This document shows positions 45,083-55,322 of a stretch of 64,000 bases of DNA, in pieces. The stretch is from Actinernus sp. WN-2022. Its lineage: Eukaryota; Cnidaria; Anthozoa; Actiniaria; Actinernidae. Numbering within the stretch: the first letter of the stretch is position 1; each line of letters starts with the position of its first letter. Position numbers and translations under genes: made by a program. The notes under the pieces were generated by a model. It was not told where the DNA came from, searched no databases, and saw nothing but the letters and a program-made list of their open reading frames with translations. The DNA lies in NCBI GenBank assembly GCA_030867875.1, contig JAOWCC010000655.1, forward strand, positions 10,996,269 to 11,060,268, read 5' to 3'.

Positions 45083-46395
45083 TTCATGTTTGGCTAGCCC
45101 AGGGCAGTTAAATACTGCTGACCTTTTAACCCGAGGGCTCAAACTTTCTCCACAATGCTATTCGGGTGAATTCTACGAACTGGTTGACGGTAGGTATTGC
45201 AACTTATGTAGGGTTTCCAATGAAATGTGCTCTAATTTTGGAGAAAAATGCCACTGTCAGAGAGCTTGAGGACATCATTAAGTCTGAGGATGGCTGAAAA
45301 GTACTTGGTTTGCTTTTAGTAGGCCTTGTGAGGGGATTTCACAGGGTTTTTCCGTTGTGTTTATGCTTTCAGACACAGGAAAAAATTCTTCAATGAAATC
45401 CTTGAAATCCTGCAGTTGGCAGTCTTTTACCCCTGCTCAACCTATTAGGATGTGTTTTTGTCACTTTAAAGCAACGGCTTGAGTCCAAATCACCGCTCTT
45501 GGGTTTAGGGGCAAAATACTAAAACCCTACCGGAGTCCCAGAGGGGGGGGGACCCCTTGTGCATTTTGTGTCTATTACCCAGCATGCAATTGGAGGTGGG
45601 AGCACAATTATACGTATTGTCGAAAAAGTACCAAAACTGACGGTCACCTGAGGCAGCTCGAGTCATGAATTCGTGTGACGAAATCAAATATGGTCGCCAA
45701 AATAGAATTGATCGAAGCAGGAAAACGGAATAAAAACAATAATGAAAAGCCAAGTTGTTTGAATGATTGTCTGGTTGTAGTGAGTTTCTGGTCTGAAGAG
45801 CCTACGATAGTTGGGCGAGGAAACAGTTGTTTTTATATCTAAGAACACAGGAAACTACAGAGAACAGACATGGACAAAATATATTGCACTTCGACACACC
45901 ATAGAGTTGTAAGATAAAAAAATTAACAACCTTTTCCACGGACAACATTTCTAACTGTGTTTGAATACCTGGTCTTACCTCATTCGGTCGTTTGACTTCG
46001 GCCTCTTTGCCTGGCAATATCCGGATAGGTTTTCCCTAAAGCATTCCCGTAAACTCCTTGGCTTGTTCTCCTAGGTTTTCCCTAAAACTCGATGGCTTGC
46101 TCGTCCAGGTATTTCCTAAAACACATTCCCGCCGTAAACTCGATCGATGGCTTGCTCGCCCAACTAAGTGTAGAACTTGAGAAAACTCATTTCTTTTTAA
46201 CAATTTTTCCTCAAATGCAACCAAGACCAAGACAGAGTGCAACTTTTCGCATGATTTGTCGTCGTTGGGATACCTGTCGCCGTCACATTTTGGCGCTTAG
46301 CGTATTATTATATAAGATAGAGATGGGCTTCTTCTTTATACTGTTTATATATATATATATATATATATAAGTGAACTATAAAAATATCGATATAA
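45083..46395. other. no gene recognised
   Basis: Short frames only. A (ta)n microsatellite lies at about 46347-46368. Confidence 0.35.
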
Positions 46396-46725
46396 TTGTA
46401 ATTGATTTTCACCCAGTGATGCATCTAGAGGACGTTTCTCACAGAGTCACAGCCTTAATTGGCCATGTGAGCCTGCTGCCCGAAGATGAGTAATCAATTC
46501 TGATAGTATGCTATATATCCAAGTCAATTTAAAAATATTATATAACTAGCAGGGACTCGTGGAACTTCCACGCGCAGATCGACAGATCGGACTGCCTGTA
46601 GTATGAGCGTTACACTGACAGACCAACATTTAGCGACAAATATTATATAAGATTGTAATTGATTTTCACCCAGTCACAGCCTATTGGCGATGTGAGCCTG
46701 CTGCCCCAAGATGAGACTGCATGGA
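46396..46725 (+). repeat. imperfect direct repeat, about 257 bp apart
   Basis: tgtaattgattttcacccag..cacagcct..ttggc.atgtgagcctgctgccc.aagatgag occurs at about 46396-46492 and 46653-46716; the second lacks an inner segment. Confidence 0.55.
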
Positions 46726-47943
46726 GCAAAACAATATTAATGTTGATGGTACCTAAGGTGGACAAATAAATTCACTGAAGCATGTAAAGAAATAATCATA
46801 GTAATAAATGGTTGAAATAAATTTAAAATAATATAAGAGTTAATATGAAGTTTTCTTATATGGCAGCTCCGTGAGCGGGCAAGATGACTCTGAATGCTGC
46901 AATCTGATTGGTTGCTCAGCGGGCAAGATTTTTTCATCTTGCCGGCTCAGGATTTTCCAAATTCGCTTACAATTCTTCGTAAACAAATAGCGACAGAACC
47001 CATACATTTTGAAAGAAACTAAACAATTTGTGACATGAAGGCAAATACTAATTTAAAAATCGTTCTGCTTTTTCGTTTACAGCATTTTTGATGGATGAAT
47101 GCAGTTTTTTTCTGGCTCTCGCAAGTTCGATGAAAACAACTGCAGCAAAAGCGACCGAATTGAATGAAGCTAAAAAACTATAGCGAAGCTGAAATGGCCG
47201 TACCTCACAACGCTACTACAATCGTGGTACAAAGAAATAAAATTATTACGGAAACGAGTAAGCTTAGCACACAGTTTCATCAAAGAAAGCAGGTGTCATA
47301 TTGTATGAGCTAATTAAGACATTCAGCATTCAGATTTGGTAATTGGCTTACAAATTAAGAGTATTTACTAATTAATACTTACAAGTTTGTTTGTATTCTT
47401 CTACAGCTCTATTTGTAGTTTTGCAGTGTCCTTATCGAGTTATCGCCACTCGAGTGATCTCAACGCCGGTTTTGAACTTTCAAATCTTCCACAAATATGC
47501 ACATTTTTGTCTCTAGATAATGCATTCGGCCTTCCTGATGAGGTTGTCATTGAAACTCAGTACATCTGAATGATGTAAAGTACAGGTCAGTTTTCATCCA
47601 TAAAAACGCATTTTTTACGTCGGAAAACAAACTGTTTTGAACGCCACAAGGTTGAACTTCAAGTGAAAAGTCGTCGAGACTCAGTCTAATTTTAGATTGA
47701 TTTCTATTCGCTCTTCAGTTTACCACGCAATGGGTTCCTTGGCGCGTGTGTCAAAGTGTGATTTTATTCATTTTTGCCATATAATAAAAACCTTATTGAC
47801 CAAGCTTGTTCGGTCAAGATGGGGGAATATTGGCCTCGTTCATTTTGTATGGTCCATATAAACACGAAAAAGCAATACCCCCCCCCCCCCCCCCCCCACC
47901 CATCTTGACATTACGCTTGGTCAATAACCTCTATATATACCAG
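46726..47943. other. no gene recognised
   Basis: A poly-C run at about 47879-47897 and a short inverted pair (gggcaagatgactc / tcatcttgcc, 46877-46947). Nothing coding is supported. Confidence 0.35.
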
Positions 47944-47944
47944 T

Positions 47945-48500
47945 AAAGGCTCGTTGTATACCAAATAATACAAATTTCTCGTGAAATATTCGCCGGTATT
48001 CCATAGAAAACCATGAAATAACCAGTAATTATCCTATAAATATTATATTTCAGCCAATCAGGGCTCAGCTTTACTATGCAATACAGGGTGGTATTTCATG
48101 GTTTGTCTATGAAATACAGAGCGGTATTTCATGGCTAGGTCAATTTCTTTATTTCTTTATCAGCCAATAAGAATTCACCATTTTGAATACATAATTAGTC
48201 TGCAGACGTGCGCGGTTGCCACCCGAAATTGGTGTTTTCCGGCAAGAAAATTTGCAGTCTGTCGTCCGGTAAGTTACTTTGTTTTCGTGATAAATCTTTT
48301 TTGTAAATTTGTTATGTATAGGATAATATGGTTATTTCATGGTTTTCTATGGAATACTGGCGAAAATTTAACTCGAAATTCATATTATTTTGGTATACAA
48401 CTCGCCTAAAGGCTCGTTGACTGTATACTAAATAATACAAATTTCTCGTGAAATATTCGCCCGTATTCCATAGAAAACCTTGAAATAACCAGTAATTCTG
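47945..48500. mobile_element. inverted-repeat element plus an adjacent third arm
   Basis: aaaggctcgttgtataccaa..ccatagaaaaccatgaaataacc (47945-48022) is mirrored at about 48318-48410 and then repeated directly at 48411-48500 with small differences. Arms 1 and 2 form an element of about 465 bp; arm 3 is a partial copy or a tandem event. Confidence 0.6.
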
Positions 48501-48588
48501 CAACTGTTGCTACTTCTTAGGCGGTGTTTTTTGAAGCTCTCTATCGGTATTAGTGAAACAAATCAAATTGTTCCTACATTACCCAAAT

Positions 48589-50601
48589 ATGAGTGAATTA
48601 ACGTCTACTAGGATAATGAAGTTAAGAGTTGAAGAATTGAGGACTGAACTGACGAAAAGGCTCAGGGGTGTTAAGGCATGGGTCTCCAATATGGCCGCCA
48701 CAAATCAAGAGGGGGTGGTCTATCTCTTTGTGCTTGTGAGATATATTCTTGACACTTTGACATATTTGATAAAGTCACAACCTTAACACATTTTTGTGAC
48801 AGTTTCCATGGAAACGTGTAATGTGACCTTTGAACTTTAATTTTAAGGAAAATTGGGAAAAGCCTCCTGGAGGTCGGTAAAAGTTGTTGATATAATAGAT
48901 ATTTTCATGCCAATGAATCAATGTTAGGGCACACTTCAGTGCTCCAATTTGAAAAGTTGGTTATCATTGGAATGTCTGTTAATTCGGTGGAAATTTGAGG
49001 ATATCAAATTTCACAATTGCCTTAAATTGCCTTCCCCTTAAAATAACCAACTTTTCAAATTGGAGCAGGAACGTGTGTACTAACCTTGATTCACTTGCAT
49101 GAAAATATCCACTATATTAACAACTTTTACCAACCTCCAGGAGGCTTTTCCCAATTTTCCTTAAAATTAGAGTTCAAAGGTCACATAACACGTTTCCATG
49201 GAAACCTCCACAACAAGGTATCAAGGGTGTGACTTTATGGAATCTGTAAAAGTCCGAAGACTATATCTAACAAGCACGAAGAGATAGACCACCCCTTCTT
49301 GATTTGCGGCGGCCATATTGAAATAGTTTGAGACCCATGCCTTAATGCCCCTGAGGGGACCTTGACCGACTACAGGTACTAAACAAATTCTCCAGGAACG
49401 AATGTTAGCCGCCATCAATAGCGAAGAAGCGAAGGATGAACGAAGAGAGGAAAATGGTGTAGCCGACCAGGAGACGACAGTAGAGAGTGACGAGGAGTTC
49501 GTTGTAGATTCGAACGAAATGACAAAAGAAAACGAAGTAGCGGCAGTGATCACTTGCGATCAAACAAGTTCTGAAGATAAAGACGCGTCTGAAATCGACT
49601 TATCTACTGATACAGATGAGGATGAAACGCCGGATGTCAGAAGCCAACTGAAGAGAGTGGAGTCTGAGATCACAAAGATTTGGGATTACATCAATCCAAA
49701 GGCCGAGTCTAATATAAAAACTAAGATGGCGGACATGAAAAATGAAATATCAGTTCTAAGAAACAAAGTTACTCAGTTAACAAATTGTAGCAAATGAAGC
49801 CTACTTGACTAACACCAACAGGCCAAACACCATGCAGCAGCGTGAATTCCACCCCTGCTACTAATGACCTGGCAGAAATTCCGTGGACAACCGTCGAAAA
49901 TAAACAAAAAAAGAAATCCAAGCGTGACAAACAAAGACAGTTTAGAGATACTGAAAATGCGCCAAACGATGAATTCAAATCTCTCAAGCTAAGTTTGTGC
50001 CAGGCCGAAAAACCAACCCAGAATCGGCATATTCTACCAAACAACCTGCCAAGATCCACCGCAATTGCCCGATGTATTCGCCGACAAACAGCAAAGAAAA
50101 CCGGTGACTGTTGTAGTAGACGATTCCATCATCCAAATAATTCCAGGCTGGAAATTATCAAATCAACACAAAGTCGTAGTGAAATCGTTTTCGGGAGCTA
50201 CAGTTGAAGACATGCAAGACTACATCAAACCAATCGCTAGAAAGGAGCCGGAAAATATCATCCTGCACATAGGAACAAATTAAATAATCTGAAATCAGCG
50301 CAAATTCCACTTGAAATTGCAGACAGTATTATGAACTTAACCCGCCGGGCAGATTGAAATGGAATCCCCAAACACCAAAGTCTCTGTATCCGCTATCTTA
50401 TGCAGAAGTGAAAAGGACTTTTGGAACAAGGCCCAACAGGTAAACAAACTACTCAAGAGGTTTTTTAACGATCGGGGATTGCCCCTCTTAACAAACACTA
50501 ACATTAACGAGTCAGGCCTTAACGCAGGAGGACTACACCTAAATCAGAAAGGGATTAATCAACTCTTACGTAATTATTCAGATCATATTAATGTTGATTG
50601 A
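48589..50601 (+). pseudogene. ORF1 of element E: SAP-like N-terminus, acidic linker, coiled coil, SGNH esterase
   Basis: ATG 48589 begins MSELTSTRIMKLRVEELRTE, the first helix of a SAP-type DNA-binding fold. After the MITE the second part, TTGTKQILQERM, follows near 49372-49404. Then comes an acidic linker (to about 49660), a heptad-like segment (KTKMADMKNEISVLRNKVTQ, to 49797) and, after frameshifts, an SGNH esterase: VVVDDSII, where the usual GDS Gly is Asp, HIGTN cut by a 4-bp deletion and stop at 50281, and LNAGGLHLNQKG. In this class of ORF1 the product is the RNA-binding chaperone partner. Disabled. Confidence 0.65.
48661..49355. mobile_element. CAGGGG-ended fold-back MITE (about 695 bp)
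   Basis: Arms 48661-48985 and about 49035-49355 are inverted copies: ctcaggggtgttaaggcatg at the left, catgccttaatgcccctgag at the right. CAGGGG termini suggest hAT, but no 8-bp duplication can be seen (flanks gacgaaaagg and gggacctt). It interrupts the ORF1 SAP segment of element E. Confidence 0.75.
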
Positions 50602-50715
50602 AATTCTAAAACTCCTCGGGCAGACCATTTCCTGACACAAAACTCCCAATGCCCTATTAGTTTAACTGATACGTTACCTATCCCATACTCCCTCCCCACT
50701 TGTCGAGGGTTTAAA

Positions 50716-53700
50716 ATGGCCTGTATTAACATAAAATTAATAGTCTCCTAAAATATATTGACGAATTAAGGGTCTTTATGTCAAATCAACTATTAGATAT
50801 CCTTACTATAAATGAAACTAAATTGGACAATCAAATTCTTGATAATGAGATCTATTTACCGGGATATGAATTAATTCGCCGGGATCGAAATAGAAACGGC
50901 GGTGGAGTAGTATGTATCTATGTTAGAGCTGGTATTAACTACACCCTTCGGGATGATCTGTCTACGAATGACCTAGAGAATTTATGTGTAGAAATACAAA
51001 AACCTAGAAGTAAACCATTTATCATTCTCGCGTGGTACAGGCCTCCCAGTGCTCCTATTGATACTATGAAACATTTCGAAAATCTGATTGGACAAATTGA
51101 TGCTGAAGGGAAAGAGCTTTATGTACTGGGAGACCTGAACTGCAACTTTTTAACCAATGACAATAACCTAATTACAACATTAAAGGATATATTTACTATA
51201 TATGAGTTAACTCAACTCATTAAGGAACCAACGCGGGTTACCATCGCCAGAAATGCGAGACATGGTTATTGCGCAACACATATTGACCCCTGTTCACTGT
51301 GTGAAATGGGTCGTGAAAATTTACAGAGAAATGTATGGGATCCTAAACATTTTCCTTATTTCTCATGAAATACGGTACAATCGTAAAAATGTGCGATCGA
51401 GGCATTATTTCTACAGATATTATCAATTCAATTCAAAGCAATTCAAAGCCAAGTATTACACGTTGATGATTCCTTTCTTTCATTTTAGAGGAAGCATAAA
51501 ATTCGCATTTATTTACAGTGGACATTAAAGATTTCCAGTAAAAACATGCAGATAACAGTTTATAAAATGTATCTGCTGCAAATCTACAACCTTAGCAAAA
51601 AATGTGCGCACGAAGAGTTGAACACATAAACAAGACCTACCGTATTCTTCCCTTCTGATGTCCCAAAGTCCATTTTGGATGATTCCTTTTCTTTCTTCAA
51701 AATTCAGCTTTTCGACAAGAAACATCAAGACTCCATATTGGCACGCTAAAACTCGTAATATTGCTCGTCTTGAAACTGTCATACCTCTGACCACAAGTGA
51801 CCAAATCCAATAAACATGGCAGCTTTGGAAACCTTGTTCTGTACACTAGAAACTGCAGTGTGTTTGTTTAAACAGCTAGCGGTTATTCAAGCTAATTTGT
51901 CCTTTTGGAAAGTAGGCCCTAAACGGCCCAAAAGAGACGAGTCTGCGATAAAATTCTGGTGAGCGGTGTTACCCAATTACGTGTTGGTACTTTATGTATC
52001 CCGCGTTATAGTGTCCCAATGTACCATATATGCTATGTCTACCATCTATATACTATCAGGCCTCAATGTCTCGAATTTCTGGCGATGCTGAAACAACGAG
52101 TAGTCTAATAGATTTAGTTGTAACTAATTATGCAGAAAAAAATATTTGCTCTGGTGTGTTACACACAAGTTAAATCCTAAGCATGCCGGACACAAACTAT
52201 TGACTTTTCGGAATTTCTCTAAATTTAACCCTGAAGCCTTTCAGAATGACTCACAGAAGCAACCATGGGAACAATTAGACCAAATTAACGATCCCAACGA
52301 GACGTGGGAATTATGGAAAACACTCTTCCTAGAAGTAGCTGATAAACATGCTCCATTTAAATCAAAACGTATCCGTCCTCAACAATCTCCTTGGATCACT
52401 CATGACCTGAAACGAACAATGTTTGAAAGGGATCGGCTGAAAGCTTCAGCAATTAAGACAAACAATTCAGCAGATTGGTTAAGATACAAACAAACCCGAA
52501 ATAAATTGAATAATGATATCCGCAATGTTAAAGCAAACTACTTCCATGACACCATTAAAACTAATAATGGTGATCAGAAGAAAATGTGGAAAGCTATTAA
52601 CGAGCTAAGGTCCCATAAAGTTAATACAACCATATTAAACAAAATTAACATTATGGGAAATACGATCGAAGATCCAAAAGAGATCGCCGAGGCTTTGAAC
52701 CAGCATTTTGCCGAAATCGGCCCCAAATTAGGAGGAAAGATCTCCGATAATAATATGTCTTTCAAAACTTATCTAAAGACAGTAGATTCCTCATTTCAAA
52801 TCAAACCTATTGAAGGAAGGCAAGTCCTCAGATTACTAAAGAAGCTCCCTTTAGCTAAAGCCACAGGATTAGATAATATCCCTTCCAGGTTACTAAGAGA
52901 TGCAGCTGAAATTGTTAGCCCCTCTCTAACCTCACTATTTAATTTATCTATAGCAAAAGGGATCTTCCCCCAAGATTGGAAGCTTGCAAGAGTTACTCCT
53001 CTCTTTAAACAGGGTACTAAATTTGATCCAGATAACTATAGACCAATCTCTATTATCTCTGCTGTTGCAAAATTATTTGAAAGGCTGGTATTTGATCAGT
53101 TTTATGATTATCTTCAAGAACATAAAATCCTTACTAATAGCCAATCGGGATTTCGCACCCTCCACTCTACGGTGACAGCATTACTAGAAGCCACAGACCA
53201 GTGGTACTACAGCATTGACAAAGGACATGTCAATGCTGTGTTATTCCTGGATCTGAAAAAAGCGTTTGACACTGTCGACCACAAAATCCTTCTTGAAAAA
53301 CTTAAATTGTATGGATTAGATCAAGCCTCTTTGAACTGGTTTGACTCGTATCTTAGTAACAGGCAGCAACGATGCAGGAAAAATAATGAAACATCTAGTC
53401 CCAGAACCCTCAATTGCGGCGTGCCCCAAGAACGATCCTAGGGCCCCTTCTGTTTTTACTCTACATCAACTATCTACCCAACTGCCTATTAAAATCTTTT
53501 CCTCGGATGTACGCCGATGATACAAACTTAACAGTAACCGGCGAGAGTCCGAGAGAGATAGAAGAATGCTTAGGACTCGACGTCCAAAATGTTAGAAATT
53601 GGCTTTGTGCAAATAGACTCACCCTAAATGCAACAAAAACTGAATTGTTGCTAGTGGGTTCCCACCAGAAATTAACAAATTTTCCGAAATATTTATCTTT

Positions 53701-54275
53701 CACCATTGATGGTAAAGTCATAGAAAGAGTTACCTCAACAAAATATCTTGGTGTACATCTAGATGAAAATTTGTCTTGGAAAACCCACATTAACAAACTC
53801 ATGAAGAAAATCTCCTCAGGTCTAGGTGCACTCAGACGTATAAAGCCTTTCATACCCCCCAAGCACTGTTAAGTGTCTATGATACTCTCATACTCCCTCA
53901 TTTTGATTACTGTAGTGTTGTATGGGAAAATCTAAACAAAGGACTTGCCGAGAATCTACAAAAGTTGCAAAACCGAGCTGCCAGAATAATAACCGGTTTA
54001 CCCTTTGATACTAAGATTGATGAGCTCCTAAGTACTCTAAATTGGGACAGACTATATATTCGACGAATCAAACAAAAAGCAAAAATGATTTATAAGGCTT
54101 TAACCTGTCTCCTGAATATTTATCCTCAAAATTTATACCACGTTCAGCCTCTACAAATTACAATCTTAGGGGCTCATCAACAAAACTAACCCTCGTACGG
54201 CCACGAACCAATTTCGGTAAAAAGGCTTTTCGCTTTAGTGGGGCTAAGTTATGGAATGAACTGCCTGAGAAGTAA
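50716..54275 (+). pseudogene. ORF2 of element E: endonuclease/reverse transcriptase
   Basis: Starts MACINI at 50716 with a 5-bp insertion soon after. Endonuclease LLDILTINETKLD, RDRNRNGGGV, LAWYRPP and VLGDLNCN (50778-51241); DNA insert; ETTSSLIDLVVTNY (52088-52135); a frame change; then linker and RT (52146-53430) with GLDNIPSRLL and FLDLKKAFDTVDH. At the PQG motif one G is lost near 53430 (ccccaagaacg), shifting to the frame with MYADDT (about 53506). Further shifts near 53862 and 54170 precede LQNRAARIITGLPF and the end. Close to ORF2 of A along its whole length. Confidence 0.85.
51242..52087. mobile_element. 846-bp inverted-repeat insert in the endonuclease of element E
   Basis: Begins catcgccagaaatgcgagac and ends gtctcgaatttctggcgatg, about 21 bp of inverted repeat with one mismatch. 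The endonuclease frame resumes directly after it (RVT before, ETTSSLID after). No target duplication visible. A minus-strand frame (51794-51525) reads RRAILRVLACQYGVLMF and ends in GGTAGGT, like a first exon with a splice donor; not recognised. Termini resemble those of the insert at 16214-18485. Confidence 0.65.
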
Positions 54276-54499
54276 GGCAATCAACTAGTTTAAATAACTT
54301 CATTTTTAATCTTACAAAATCGAGTTATTTTAACCTTATGTAAATATTTCTTATATATGACATTCCTATTTTTCTTATTCGTCCCTGCAACATGGCTTTC
54401 ATGTAAAATAGTTTCATATTTTAGTGTTTTTTTATCTATGTATGTAACTGATGATTTTCCATGTATAAATAAAGATGTACTCGTACTCAAATAGAACTA

Positions 54500-54981
54500 C
54501 AGTCAACTCTCTCCTGCGACCACTTCCCGTAAGCGACCACCTCCCATAAGCGACCACTTCACCAAAGAATCGTTTTGTTCTCAGTCAAATTCTGTTGTAA
54601 AATCTCTTTCGTAAGCGACCAACGCAAACATTCTTAAGCGACCGCGACCACTTTTTAGTCTCAACACTTGACATTTTCTATTGTTTTTTGTTTCCAATAA
54701 GCGACCACCAAAGTAGATTGTACTGTATTTTTTGAAAATCAATACTCAAATACCACAAAGTACAATTTTTAATGGCGCTGACAGATAAGAAACTGAAAAA
54801 GATTGGGAAAACTGGAGCTAGAACTTCTGTGCTTAGGTATATTGTTATGGTGACAGCGCGCTAGAGTTGTGCTAGAAGTCTGATCCGTTTAGCAAGCATT
54901 TGGGCTACCTGTGTTGCTTTTTCCCGTAAGCGACCACTTTGTCCGTCCACCAAGGGTGCTCGCTTAAGGGAGAATTCACTG
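54500..54981. mobile_element. 482-bp Tc1/mariner-type MITE with aagcgaccac repeats
   Basis: Ends ta|cagtcaactctctcc and gggagaattcactg|ta, i.e. CAGT..ACTG with TA duplication. Four exact aagcgaccac words and at least three near-copies occur inside, most toward the left end, with an inverted cgcttaa near the right. No transposase. Confidence 0.7.
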
Positions 54982-54983
54982 TA

Positions 54984-55322
54984 AATGAGTGAATCTACAA
55001 GGTGTTCAAGTGTGATTGAATCAGTCGCCATGACAACCCGACACGAAGGCCAACTCCCGCAGAGAATTTCAAAGTGACCTTAAGTTCGTCATGCTCCTCG
55101 CGTTCTAGCCACTAGATTAAAATGAATACAAAATAAGCGAACCAGCTGTCAGCCTTCCTTTTTCCTTTCTTTTTAGTATTCAATTGTAGGATCTAATCGC
55201 AGTTTGACTTTTGTCACAGGGTGTTTCTTAAAAGGTAATGGCTGTATGCAATGTTGTTTACTGAACTTTAGTTCATTTTTTTAGGAGCTTAACACACTCT
55301 TTTCTAAAACAATCTACTACAG
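54984..55322 (+). other. upstream intron or flank of the YEEI gene
   Basis: Ends in ttttctaaaacaatctactacag, a good polypyrimidine-poor acceptor just before the first coding exon. No upstream exon recognised. Confidence 0.35.

Larger units (their letters stand above)
48589..54485 (+). mobile_element. non-LTR retrotransposon E, nearly full length but broken
   Basis: ORF1 (48589-50601) and ORF2 (50716 to about 54275) are followed by a 3' UTR with catgtaaaatag (54399) and atgtataaataaagatg at the end. Same lineage as A. Two DNA elements sit in it: a CAGGGG MITE in the ORF1 SAP region (48661-49355) and an insert in the endonuclease (51242-52087). Several frameshifts make both ORFs dead. Confidence 0.85.

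Noticed and set aside
46347..46368. Regulatory TATA cluster
   Set aside because: Simple (ta)n microsatellite with no gene nearby.
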